Source: Calliopum simillimum
Taxonomy: Eukaryota > Arthropoda > Insecta > Diptera > Lauxaniidae
Length of the DNA stretch: 64,000 nucleotides
Direction: 5' to 3'
Assembly (NCBI GenBank): GCA_951812925.1
Contig: OX638370.1
Location: 7,216,001-7,280,000, forward strand
Position 1 is the first letter of the stretch. Each line of letters begins with the position of its first letter. Of the stretch, positions 33,667-46,124 are shown piece by piece. The notes below the pieces were generated by a model that was given only the letters and a program-made list of their open reading frames with translations, did no database searches and was not told the origin of the DNA. The position numbers and the translations under genes were made by a program.

Positions 33667-34633
33667 CTCAAAGGTATCCAAAAAAAAATCATCCAAAAAC
33701 AACATTCAATGAAAAACATCCAAAAACAAAAACATTTAAAAAAAAACATCCAGAAAAACATCCAAAAATAAAAACATCCGAAACCAACATCCAACAATAA
33801 AAACATCCAAAAAAAAAAACATCCAAAACAAACATCCAAAAATAAAAACATCCAATGAAAAACATCCAATAATAAAAACATCCAAAGCAAACATCCAATG
33901 AAAAACATCCGAAAATAAAAACATCTAAAACAAAATCCAAAATAAAAACATCCAATGAAAAACATCCAAAAATAAAAACATCCAAAACAAACATCCAAAA
34001 ATAAAATCATCCAATGAAAAACATCCAAAAATAAAAACATCCAAAAATAAAAACATCCAAATATAAAAACATCCAAAAATAAAAATATCCAATGAAAAAC
34101 ATCCAAAAATAAAACATCCAAAGATAAAAACATCCAAAAAAAACATCCAAAGATAAAAACAACCAAAAATAAAAACATCCAAAACAAATATCCAAAAATG
34201 AAAACATCCAATGAAAAACATCCAAAAATAAAAACATCCAAAAATAAAAACATCCAAAAATAAAAACATCCAAAAATAAAAACATCCAAAACAAATATCC
34301 AAAAATGAAAACATCCAATGAAAAACATCCAAAAATAAAAACATCCAAAAAAAACATCCAAAAATAAAAACATCCAACAATAAAAACATCCAAAAATAAA
34401 AATATCCAATGAAAAACATCCAAAAATAAAACATCCAAAGATAAAAACATCCAAAAAAAACATCCAAAGATAAAAACAACCAAAAATAAAAACATCCAAA
34501 ACAAATATCCAAAAATGAAAACATCCAATGAAAAACATCCAAAAATAAAAACATCCAAAAATAAAAACATCCAAAAATAAAAACATCCAAAAATAAAAAC
34601 ATCCAATGAAAAACATCCAAAACAAACGTCCAA
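33667..34633. repeat. ACATCC minisatellite, 14-16 bp unit, nearly 1 kb
   Basis: Variants of AAAAACATCCAAAAAT, AAAAACATCCAATG and AACATCCAAAACA are repeated some 60 times. Higher-order duplications are visible (about 34080-34210 resembles 34380-34520 almost base for base). Very long minus-strand frames of Phe/Trp/Met/Leu/Asp repeats result from the absence of stops and have no other support as genes. Confidence 0.95.
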
Positions 34634-34649
34634 GTTTTTGGACATTTTT

Positions 34650-34726
34650 TTAACCCTTTCGACCCGGCTGGGACAATATATCCCAATTTACATATATTTA
34701 TTGTCCCAGCCGGGTCGAAAGGGTTA
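34650..34726. mobile_element. 77-bp perfect hairpin with TTAA ends
   Basis: TTAACCCTTTCGACCCGGCT plus GGGACAATA (34650-34678) is exactly inverted at 34698-34726 around a 19-bp loop. TTAA at both ends followed by CCC resembles a piggyBac-type target duplication and terminus, which suggests a very small derivative of such an element. Confidence 0.75.
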
Positions 34727-36889
34727 ATGGATATTTTTTTTATTTGATCCTTTTTTTTTTTTGATAATCACCTTACTAAACTAATTAATCCAAACAGATT
34801 ATAAATTGCAATAAATCTTTTATTCGGGTCGGTGGGCTTCGACACAAAACTCTCGCGAATATACGCGACCAACTTATCCTCCATACTCCCCCAAATTCAT
34901 AAAATGGAAAAGAGACAAACTCTTGACAAATAAAAGTTTTCCACTTTAAAAACATCATAATGCTTACAATATGGTACTACCGTACAATCTTGTGGTAGTA
35001 ATTTTATTGGTTAAAAAAATTTTCCGTTTTAAAACCTCAACTACCGCTGAAACTACAAAGACACAAAAATGCTGCACATCTAACAATTGATCAAAGAACA
35101 TTTCAAAGCAAATATTGATTGGAAAAAATACGAATGTACACATTCAATAAAGAAAATTTTAAGCATTCAAGTACCTAAGAATCGTATATGTATATTGTTT
35201 ACCCCTCTTAACATAATGATAAATAGAAGCCAAAGTTGTTTATTTATATCTAACATCAGTATTTGACATAAAAAATGACAAATATCGGGACATGAGTTGA
35301 TAAGAAAAACAAAACAAAGGTATAAGTAAAGTAAAGAAAAGTTAAATTTCCGCTGATGGCATCGAAAAACAAAGTGTAATTCACCTTTTTTAATGCATCA
35401 AATATTACAGCTTTAATAATTCACCATTTTATGTGTATTCCCATGGTGAGTGTTCTTATAAACATTGCATAAAGGTCAACTTTTATTACAAAAAGTTGCG
35501 TTGTTTCTGTTTTGGATGTTACTTTGGCCTTTGTATTACACCCAATATGCCAGGATACAGCACTTTTAGCAATATACATATGTACCTTTTTGTTTCTGCG
35601 TGTGTGTATGTGTGGTACATATACAAATAGGTATCTCCATAAAAACCGCTAGACAAGCTATAATTTGTTGTCTACTGTGTATATGTGTTAATAATGTGTT
35701 GATTTTGTTTCTGTATTGTGTTAATGAGCATCTGTCCTTTGTATTTCACTTTTATTTACTGCTTGCTGCCCACACGTTACCTCTCGCATGTCCTTTTTAC
35801 ACTTCGCTTATTTCATTTTTGTGCTGACTTTGATCTATTTTCAGCTATGTTGGTGGAATCGCCAAGGTGCAAGAGAATACTTATTTATACATATATGAAT
35901 TTATAGAGTGATTGCTGATTTTATGATGGATACAAAGCAAGATGCTATCAATTTAAGATGGTGTTGTACTTCATCATTACACTTATTTAGAAAAAACTTG
36001 TGACGTTTTGACCAACTATTCAAGATGTTTTACTTTTCACTGAAGTTTCATCAACTTTTTGGCGTTGAACATCTATCTGTTCAAAATAGATGCAAGTTAT
36101 TCAAAGTCATCCTACATAGCCATATACTACAGAAAGATTTTTATTGTTTTCTGCAAATTTTGTTGGAGTTGTTATTATCATGACCGTCCTGAGGAAAAGG
36201 GACCTTATCTTCAAAAAATCAAAAACCGATTTTTTAGCATTTTCTAAAATAACATATTATTTTGAATAAAATGACAGCTCGATCAATGGAAAATTTCAAA
36301 AATTCACTGATTTATGCCATTTTGAAATCGTAAAATGAAAAATTTCAATATGTAAATATCGAAGTTCAAAGTTTATCATTGATCAATTTTAACAGGGTTG
36401 AAAATTGGTAAGACCACTTCTATTGGTATTTATAATTTAATTATCGACCTCAAATCAATTGTCAAATATTCAGAACATGTCTAAGAACTAAATTCCTTCT
36501 TAAACTGAAAACAGGTAAAATTGACCCCAACTATAATTTTTAGCTGTACTGCTATATTTTGATTGAAGATAACGTCCTTTTTTTCTCTAAACGATCATAT
36601 ATTGTCATTTTTTGAAACAAAAGCTGCTTTCGACAAATTCTTACTAGCCTGAGTAAGATAAAATTTGCACTTGATGGTTTTGTCGACTTTTAAAAACGTT
36701 TGAAATCCACTTTAAATCTATTTCTGTGAAAAAGTGAAATTTGGTAATAGGCAGAATATTTCCATAAATGATTTTTTAAAATATTCATGAAAATAAATTT
36801 TTCCTATCAAAAAGAGCACCATTTTGCCGTTCTAATATCGAATGAGCCGTTTATTTTGAAAGTGTAAGTGCAAAAGTAACATTATCATG
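34727..36889. other. AT-rich non-coding DNA
   Basis: 35430-35910 has three overlapping plus-strand frames of 62 to 75 codons, hydrophobic and without motifs; they look like chance. No repeat shared with the rest of the window was seen, apart from CATA/TGTG-rich patches. Confidence 0.45.
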
Positions 36890-37265
36890 CCTGTTCCGTA
36901 ATACGTGTGGTTCCAATTACTTTTCATTTAAGAGTCTTTTTGATGAAAATAGTGAGTCGAACGATAAAAAGTATCGAAATCTTTTTGGAGTAAAATTACA
37001 GGTTCAACAATTAATATTGATTTTTATTTTCGAAAAAGTAACTGTTTAGAAAATATTCGATAAAATTAAATTTTCCATTTTTTTGCAATATTTTAAGAAT
37101 TTTTCCTAAACGGTTACTTTTTCGTTAATGAAAGTCAATATTTTTTGTAGATCCTGTAATTCTACACAAAAGAAATTCTAATACTTTTTATAGTTCAACT
37201 CACCATTTTCATCAAAAAGCCTCCTAAATGAAAAGTAATTCAAATCACACGGATTTCGGAACAGG
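36890..37265. mobile_element. Foldback element, about 376 bp
   Basis: CCTGTTCCG at the left is inverted at the right end. The arms of about 175 bp share AATTACTTTTCATTTA, CTTTTTGATGAAAAT, ATTACAGG and AAAAAGTAAC. The centre is near 37070. Confidence 0.8.
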
Positions 37266-40200
37266 AGTGTATAATATGAATTAGCTAACATTTTGTTAGA
37301 AAAATATACAATTCATCTGTGTATTCATCAAAAGTTTGCATGATGACGTGATTTGGATGGCATTAAGTTGAAAAAATAATATGGGTCACATAACCGATTA
37401 TTATGGAATATATTGTGTATGACATTACTTTTTCCGCTTTATGCACGGAAAGAAAAGTTTTATAATTTTTTTAGCGAAAATCGTTCAACAATTTCTGAAC
37501 TTTTTTTTAATCTTCATTCATTTGCATATTCATTAAAGACTACCAAAAAATTTAGCAAAAATTTCAAAGTTGCTTAAAAGAAAATATTTTTTGGCAAAAG
37601 CATAGTGAAAATTATCAAACACAATGGTAAAAATTATCAAACACCATAGCAAAACTTTTAAACAGGAATACTTTTCTTTTGAATTTTTTTTTTTTTTTAT
37701 TTCTTTACACAATTTATATTAAAAAAGAGAGAAACAATTAAAACAAATAAAACTATTTACATTAAAAAATAAAATTAAATTTGGGTCAAGCATTGGGGGA
37801 GATTTGAAGCGGGAGAAATTGTCGCGCGATTGATAGACGCGTGCATTAGCCATCAGCACCACTGCCATCATTATAATAAAGTTGACTGAAATTCTATTAG
37901 TTTTAAAATGACTTTCTACTAAATTAGGAATAAAACAAAAAACAAAATTTGCCCTACTGTTTATCAAAGTTTTATAAAAAAACTACAGTTTATAATTGAC
38001 TCAGCTATGAATATTTCCTGTTGGGCACATAAAAATTATTGAGTTGGAATTTTTACCCTATTTTTTTAAAATTTTTATATGATTTCGTATAGAAATTAAA
38101 TCATTTATTATAAAAATCAATATGCTGCTGCCTAATGTTTGCTGACCTGACACATAAAAACACCTAAATATGTCGTTTGTACGCATTTTACTGCCCATTT
38201 CCTATAATTTTTATATTTTTTCTTTTAGTGTGGACTTATTACACTTTCAAAAAAACGGTTCATGTTTGTCTGGAGTTGTAAAAGTTTACAAGTAAGAAAT
38301 TCCAATATAGCTTCTTGCTGATAAAAACAGGCAAAGTATTTCTCATATCACGAAGATATATCCTTTTACACTTCAATCACAACATGGTTTACCTTGCGTA
38401 GGTTTCCAGCGAAAAACCGCCGCTTACCTATGTATGTGCACTGTTAAGGTCAAACGGATAGAGACCATCATTTATATTAAAATTTTAAATGTTGATGGAA
38501 ATTTCTTTTAGTGCTCTTAAGTTCTTTGCAAATCTGCCTGAAAGTATGTTGCTTTTTATGTATAGTAAGCTCCCATGCTGTATCAACGAATTGCTTTCAA
38601 AATGCCCCTAAATGCACGCAGCAATTTAATTTAACTTTATGCAGCACGGTGGCAAATTTCAAGCAAAATAAAATTTCACGAGTTTTTTGTTTTATGTCTC
38701 ATTTAAAATAAGTTCCTATTGGTTTGTTTGGTTAAAAAAATTTGCATCAAATAAAATCACAAATAACTTAGCGAAAATTTGAGCTTTTATGCTATTTATA
38801 GGGCTTTAGTCATTCTTAGGAATCAGGTGATTGATATTGATTTTCATTTATGAAAAGCAAGACTCTTTCCAATTTTGAAATAAAAGCTCAAATTCACGGG
38901 CATATTAAAAAATTTTTAGAGAGGTGACTGCGCAATACTTGGGAATGTTATCAGATTCGATGATAAGGATTATTTCAACATTTTTAGTCTTTTGTTAATG
39001 AATCCTTTGCATGTAACATGGACTTTTTTTAATACACATATAAGTATCTATTGCTAGGGCCTCTAAAGAATAACTTCAAAACGAGACACATAACAAAAGT
39101 TGCAAAAAACTTTATTTCAAATAAATCGATATTCAAAAATTCAGTTTGTGGAATTGTTGTTTCAACTTTGGCTCTTTTCTTAAATTGCGCTTATTGTTCT
39201 TGCAAATAAAAACTAAAAAAAAAAAAAATTTCTTAGAGCCATTTGTGAAAATGGAAAATTTTTCGAACAAATTCTTTGAGTTTGTAGGCAAGCGAAGAGA
39301 GTCGAAAAGCCCATAAACAACAGTGATGCTTTTTTGTTTTTTGATAATTTTTGATTTTGCATTTAATTATGTGACAAATTAGGCAACTGAAGCGTATGCA
39401 TACAGATCAACATCAAATCAACATAAACTAGATGAGCGAAATGCTGCGCATGCGTAACTGAAAGAATCGAGGAGTTGCCTAACGTCTAGCAGTAGATGCA
39501 ACAGGTTTCGCAATGATTACGATGACAACAGTCGTAACTGTCTAGCCTAAATTATCATAATTACGTGAATCATTTTAAGTAAACTAGAATTCAGAGCCAG
39601 ACGTACATTTGCTTAACGCCGCTTGAAGTTGAATTTATTTTTTGACACATAAACATCTTTACTCGCGGCAAAGAAAGTTACTGGTAGGAAAACAACTTTA
39701 AGTGACCTGATTTAGAACACTGCAACTGATATTCATTCATCAGAGTGAGAACAGAAAGCACATAATGAAATCATACCCTATTTAGGAGTTTTGCAATATT
39801 GTTTCGAGAATTTTTCTTAACTTTAGATTTTTAAATTTTCAATTTTATCTTTTTTGCAACTTCTTCACTATTTTTTGGCCATTTCATAACTTTTCAGATT
39901 TCCCCCGACTTCCGCAAGATTTTTAAACATAGAGATGTTTTTAAAATTTTTTCCGCTTTTTAAACTTTTGTTGACATCTCAGAAATGATTCATATTTTCT
40001 AAAAGAATAAGATTTTATCTTTAAAATAGTAAAAGAATAAACAATTTATTGTAATATTTGCAAAAGTTATAGCAATTTCAATATTGTTTCCTATTTAATC
40101 GCTTAGAACATGTCGTATGAGAAACATTTAATTACCAAAAACACCAGTGGTCTTAAATAAAGTTTCAATTCAATTCAATTTAATATTTATTTTAATTCTG

Positions 40201-40461
40201 TTTTTAAACTTTTAGTTGTAGCGGAAGGTGGTTTGATGTATAACTATACGTTATAATGCATTATAGACACTTAATATAAAAATAAGAACAATGTTAGGAA
40301 ACAATACTTTTAATAGAACTCAAAAGTTATTCATTGAGAAGAAAAGAAGTCTTAAGCTATTAACAGCAAAGAAGTATGTGTATACATTTAATAGAATGTG
40401 GATCTGTGCAGGCAAAAATTTGAGTTTTATTATCTTGTAACGAATCTTTCCTTCGTTAGGC
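37266..40461. other. AT-rich non-coding DNA
   Basis: A short CATTACTTTTT word near 37418 recalls the ends of the 10903 element. The minus-strand frame 37719-37967 and the plus-strand frame 38511-38711 carry no recognised motif. No gene is supported. Confidence 0.45.
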
Positions 40462-41343
40462 GGGGCACAGTGTGAGATTTTGCCAATTTAGGACGTCAAA
40501 ATTCAATTTTAGCCGTAGTTTCAAAGATATCGAGTTGAAATTTTGTACATGAACTTTAATTCTTTATGCGGAGGTTTGGTGTAGAGATGAAAAAAAATCG
40601 GACAAAATCTACTTGCACAAATGTGCCTTTTTTTGTAAAAAAAAAAAAAAAAAAATTTAAATTGTTTGTAACGAAGATATCAACTTGAAAATTTGTATTT
40701 ACCATTTCAGTGGTAACTGAATACTACTGTCAAAAAATCGGAGTTATTTAAATGGATAACATAAATTTTTTTTCATGATTCCAGTGCAATGGTTCATTAC
40801 AACACTTCAATCATTGTAAAAAAAGTAGCCTTTGGGCAAAAAATGGGCAAGTTTTTATTTTTTAAGTCTATTCTATGAGTATGTATGCTCATCCTGTATA
40901 CTTTGTCATAGCCGAACTACGCCCAACTTGTAAGTTATAGTCTATGAAAGATTCAAGATTTTTTAAATTTGTCTTACCTTTTAGCTGATTATAAAATAAT
41001 TTGATTAAAATACTTAAGTGAAAATATAACGGTTCGATATAGCAAAAATTTTTAGTGAAAATATTGATCTTTAATGCAGAAAACTTTTTGCAAAAAACAA
41101 AAAGCGCACAACTTCAATTTGATCGCTCAAAGTTTAGTTACCGATGCAAGCTTGAAAATTTGTTTTTGCATGCTGTTCAATAGTACGTGTTTGATAGCTG
41201 CTATCATTTATTCTCTTTTATGCTTATTTTCGTAACAATTGGGGTCTCTTCTAAAAAATTACAAAATATGATCGATTTTCAGGCACATTGTTTTTTTTTT
41301 CATTTTGACGTCCTAGATTGGCAAAATCTCACACCATGCGGGG
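40462..41343. mobile_element. 0.88-kb inverted-repeat element flanked by GCGGGG
   Basis: GTGTGAGATTTTGCCAATTT then AGGACGTCAAAAT near 40471 is inverted at about 41297-41336 (ATTTTGACGTCCTAGATTGG, CAAAATCTCACAC). GCGGGG stands directly outside both ends (about 40461 and 41337), a possible 6-bp target duplication. The interior has no motif-bearing frame. Confidence 0.75.
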
Positions 41344-41470
41344 TGAAGCCGTTGGCGTCCAGAGTTCACTACAAAATTTATATTTCCCAAGAAAAACACA
41401 GCTTATCCAAACGTTTTAATTCACTTTATTCACTAAAATCCATGCGGGAATTGGGTTCCAGTGTGATTTC
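41344..41470. other. Short spacer
   Basis: Nothing recognised, apart from being covered by an open frame that runs on into the 60-bp repeats. Confidence 0.4.
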
Positions 41471-41650
41471 AGTAGTCTCTGTCCGCCCGTCGTCGAGTGC
41501 ATCATTGACCATGCCTCTCCGTTCCTGGTCCTGGGTCTTCGTATGTTCGTCATGGAGTGCATCACCGACCATACCTCTCCGTCAGTTGTCCCTGGTCCCG
41601 GTCTATGCGTCGTGGAGTACATTACGACCATGCCACTCTATCATTTGTCC
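41471..41650. repeat. 60-bp repeat, three units, GC-richer, open on both strands
   Basis: GGAGTGCATCA-type words at about 41494, 41554 and 41614 give a period of exactly 60 bp, that is 20 codons. The plus-strand frame 41187-41675 (162 codons) and a minus-strand frame 41416-41631 pass through it. The minus frame gives repeated GEVWSVMHSMTN/GEAWSMMHSTTG. A period that is a multiple of three and a higher GC content could mean a coding minisatellite, but neither frame has a known domain. Confidence 0.5.
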
Positions 41651-43507
41651 TCCAAATGTGTCTTATAGTTGTTAATTATAAGTCACAGTTCTGTTCCCAA
41701 GTGTTCTCATTAAAAAGTCCTAAATCGCTTCATGAACGAAATAAATCAGGATCACGTCTTACCTATGTGGCGATCACCACGAGAAAGAAAGTATCTCCAA
41801 CCGGAAATACCATCATTGCCTTTATTAAATGGTGGCCGCCCGCCCCCTTGCGTAAGATTCAGAAGTAAAGTTCGTTGGGGCGTGTTCGGAATTCTCTGAT
41901 GACGCGATATTGAGTTGGTTGCAAACTTAGTTGGCCGACAGTTTGACATCCGTTTATGTTTTTTTCGTATACTCGCTTAGTTCAAGAAACTTTTGTTGAT
42001 TTCTTAAGATTTAGCTGGCCCAGGGTGAAATACTTATGTCTAATCAAGGAGATTAGTGTTGAATTGATAACGACAAACGAGTTTTCCATGTGTTTGTCCG
42101 AAGTCCGTTGTCTGTTTGGCATAAGTTGCACGTTTAAGTTGAATGTGTTGTCCGATGTTGGTTGGCCGTTGGACAATAGTTGCATGCTAATTGGTTGTGA
42201 GTTCAGTTGGTTGGGTGATTGATTAGTTGATTGATTAGTTGGTTGGTTAACTGGATGGTTGGTTGGTTAGTTGGATGGTTGGTTGTTTGGTTGGCTGTTG
42301 GATGAAAATTGCATGCTTAAGTCGTGGTGTGTCTGCAAATAAGCGTATGTGACTTGCATCATCACAATCTCTAAATAGCTAAGATGGTGGTTTCGAAATG
42401 TAGAATTAATGGTTAATGACTGACAGATGGTCAAAATTGTAATAAATATCATTAATATCATTTTATCTGACTTCCTGGCCATAAATTTTCAGACTTATTA
42501 GGTGTTATTCATTGCATCTTTTATGATATCATCAAGGATATTGCAGCATATGGTACGTACATATCATAAAACTAATTGTGCTATCTGCCAAAGTTTATTA
42601 CACACGGATGCTGCGAATATACCCCAATCAACTGCTTCTTTATACATAAAAAAATATGCCATAAAAAATTTAATTTTATGTCATTAAAAATATAGTTTAT
42701 GGCTGCTACTTAACCTTGTTACATAAAATTTAACGCTAGCAAAACAAATTTTATGATCACAACATCTAGGATTCGATTTGATTTGATGTCTATGCTAAAT
42801 ACTAAACATTAAATTGTGTAACCAAACAATTTTCGTGGCTACTGAAGCCATAATGTAAGCATTTTAAATAGCTGTCACTTTTAAATTAAACCACATATTT
42901 TAATACTTTAGCCAAACGGCATAAAACATTTAATATGAATGAATCCATAAATGACTAAATAATTGAATGAATGATCGAGAGAAACGTGTCGATTGCAGCA
43001 GTCTCCTATAAGTGTTGTATAAACAAACTGTACAGCATCAACTGCAAATACATAATTCAATATCTATGAATTGGAAAATGCGAGAAAAAATCTGCACAAA
43101 ATTTGTAAAAGTCAAAACATTACAACGAGATCAACCAACCAACCAACCAACACCAAATGCAGAAAACAACAAGATATGACCAACTGTGTACATCAAACAA
43201 CGAAATCAGCTTAAAACACCATGGATTTATTTGCTATAAATTGATACTTTTAAAAAATGATATCGATATTTTAAGTCTATACGTATTTTGGCATGATAAT
43301 TTGATGTATTTTTTTCCCAGTTGCAGAATGTTCAATGCCTACTGATAACGACCCCTTCTTTCTTACTTTCTCTAAGATCTTTAAATCATGCTCTGATACC
43401 TTCCAAAAACTGATCAACATTTCTTCATTTTTTATGGATTTTACTTCAAACTTTATAATTCTCAACATACTTAATGAAAATACTACTTAAGATCTCCTGC
43501 TTGGTAT
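41651..43507. other. Non-coding DNA with TTGG-rich simple repeat
   Basis: About 42200-42300 is a degenerate (TTGG)n/(TTGA)n stretch; a complementary (CAAC)n run sits near 43132-43152. Nothing else recognised. Confidence 0.5.
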
Positions 43508-43545
43508 AGAAGGCGCATCACATAAGGTTACAAAGCTTCTGGGAG
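43508..43545. repeat. Fragment of the foldback family of 23151-24035
   Basis: GCATCACATAAGGTTACAAA followed by GCTTCTGGGAGGTGA parallels the left arm just inside its end near 23160. Confidence 0.45.
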
Positions 43546-44078
43546 GTGAGTGTAAAAGAGAAAGGAAAAAAGACGGGAAGACAGTAGGGCTACTAGCACT
43601 CAAAGAAGGCCTAATATCAAGCCTATTTGATCGCTTTTTCTCCAACTTGGTCCTAAGCGTGTATCAAAATAAAAGTTACTAGGTATGCGTCGCTACACCA
43701 TCTTTTGTACGAAGTCAGGGAATTTCCAATTAAATTAAGTCAAAGAATGTACATTTTCCCAATGCAATTTATTTACGTACCAAATATCATCTTTGTGCAT
43801 TAAATAGTTTCAGAGATATAACGTTTTGTAAAGACTTTGTAATCGCTATAAATTTTGAAAATATAACGATATATTATCCAAATTCTCACCATTTTAAAGG
43901 CAAAATCTTATACTTTTGAATAAATGAACATCTTCATAAGAAAAGTATGATAATTTATTTGTCAAAAAACTTAAAACTTTTTTTTGAAGTTGTTACGATC
44001 ATTTAAGTGCAAAAAAGCTTTACCGTGTTACGTCTTTACTGTGGATATTTTTAGATATTTTAAAATTTAGTCTAAACT
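43546..44078. other. AT-rich spacer
   Basis: No feature recognised. Confidence 0.45.
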
Positions 44079-44283
44079 AGTAAGGGTGGAACCTTTGGCC
44101 TGGTCAAACATGATAACCGAACTTAATTTTACTCAGACACTAAAAACTGTAAGTCCGAACTCTGAGCTTAAACTAGATTTACTCGGGCAAGAGGGCGTGG
44201 CACCTCCCATATAAGCGAAATTTTCAAAATAATGCAGTGTAGGGTATTTAACGTTTGGCCAGGCCAAAGGTTACACCCTTACT
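44079..44283. mobile_element. MITE with AGTAAGGGTG ends, complete copy
   Basis: AGTAAGGGTGGAACCTTTGG then CCTGGTCAAAC on the left is inverted as GTTTGGCCAGGCCAAAGGTT then ACACCCTTACT on the right. The 205-bp element contains GGCGTGGCACCTCCCATATA. Relatives lie at 51373-51990 and 27540-27605. Confidence 0.85.
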
Positions 44284-46124
44284 GTTTGGTTTTTGTTTAG
44301 TCAAAAATTCGGAATTTTTGCAGATTAGCCCACATGTAGTAATGAATCATCCTTCTTTTCGAAAGAGGCATCAAAATGCTTTTGTCAAAAAAAAAGTAGG
44401 ATATTCTACTTTTAGACATAAAATCTGGAGCATCCTACTTTTCGACATAAAACCTCGAAAAAACCTATTCTTGGTTCTAGATATATAATGTAACACTCTA
44501 GTTTTCGTCAAAAACAGGTTGAAATGCGCTACTTTTCACAGCAAGAATCAACGATAAACTAGTTTTCATAAAACAAATGAATCATCTCCCACTTGTATGA
44601 GGCATTGATTTGACAGCATATTTGATAAAACCAGAGAAATACTGAAAAGAAAGTCTGACGGAAGTTTAATGAACAACTAAGTTGAGGATTTCTTTAATGA
44701 CTTTTGCCTGATATTGTCCAGGCTTTCAGATATGCCAAATAAACTTAGAATTGAAAGGAACCGGCTTCTGCATCAGCTTCAGTCTTAAAAGTGATGTTAT
44801 GTCTGTATGGGTTCATTAATGTTTAAATTGATACTTTTCTATGCAGCATTCTAATTGATACTTTATCGATCGATACTCCATCACTTCATCTGTAACAGTG
44901 TGGTGACAATTTCCGTGCAGTTACCATAAATTGTAGGCATTTTGACATTTACGGCACATGAATGCCTTAAATACCGTTAAAGTGTGGGTCACGGCAAGTG
45001 AATCAGGTGAGTAAAGCTATTTATGGAATGATTTTGTCTTTACAGTTTGCGACACAAGACATGCATTTATTCAAAATTTTGTTTTGCATTTATAATGAGA
45101 TATCAATTAAGTTATTAATGCAAAACAGAATGTTTCTATAGAGTAGAATTTGTACCTTGAAATGTTAATGCAAATTTACACATCAACTTGAGTGAATTGA
45201 TCATATTTTGAAGCATTATAGAATGAAATGAAAAATTAAGATTAAATTTTCACGAAAAGTTTGTATGAAAGCTTAGAATTGTTAACCTTAAGTTGAAAAA
45301 ATTATATCGGTCAAATGACCACCTGACTGGATTCACATTTGTGCTCGGTTTAAGACATTTTAAATTGTTTCTTGCAAAACATCTAAACAAATTCTCTATC
45401 TGTCTACCACATAAATTGCAAAGCACAATGAAATTTAACGATATTTGCAAAAATCCATATTATGACATTACTTTCGCATCACCTTGTACATATGGGCTTT
45501 TAGCAGGTGACGAACGTGACCGTCATTCAAAGTGCAAAAAAAAGTGGAAGTGCACATATTTTTATTTTAGTTTTTACTTAACATTATAACTCTTAGGTAG
45601 CACTACAATTAGTGTCAACGTTAATAGCAGGCGAAGTTCTGGTTCCAAGATGTACGCAAAAAAGACACAAAGTTTTCGTGCTTGTTCAAAGAAAACCAGA
45701 ATTGAGCAAAACTTGTCAGAATTTTTAAGTGCGACTCATTTTAGAATCTTATGCAATAATGTTAGTTTATAATACATTTTGTTTAATTCAAATATCTTCT
45801 GTACTTTTTTTTTTTTTTTTTTATCCCAATCTGAATCGTTACGTGACAATATGTTTATGTTTATGAACGTGACATTTTTTCCACCATATAAATTTTAAAT
45901 TGAAAATCTTTCAAAAAACCAGGATTTTGATGCACCTTATCTTTCCTTATCCCTTTTTTTTCATATTCTATAGCCAAATGTGGTAAAGTATATTCCTAGG
46001 CGTGTAAAATGTAGTTCCTAAATAGGTGAACCAGAAATTTTCGGCAAAAGAGGCTGTCAGGAGGTTCCTTTACCTGAAAATTTTAGGAAAATCAAGATGT
46101 CCGAAAATTGGCATCCCTAGCTGC
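44284..46124. other. AT-rich non-coding DNA
   Basis: Near 45455-45490 TATTATGACATTACTTTCGC with ATCACCTTGTACATA repeats the end of the 10903 family; its other end was not found. A T-run lies at about 45806-45822. The plus-strand frame 45293-45589 has no motif. Confidence 0.45.

Noticed and set aside
33654..34686. Long minus-strand frames (up to 323 codons) rich in Phe, Trp, Met, Leu and Asp
   Set aside because: They are produced by the ACATCC minisatellite, exist in several registers at once, and have no start context or domain.
35433..35906. Three overlapping plus-strand frames as exons of a membrane protein
   Set aside because: They are hydrophobic only because of T-rich DNA, have no conserved motif, and splice sites were not convincing.
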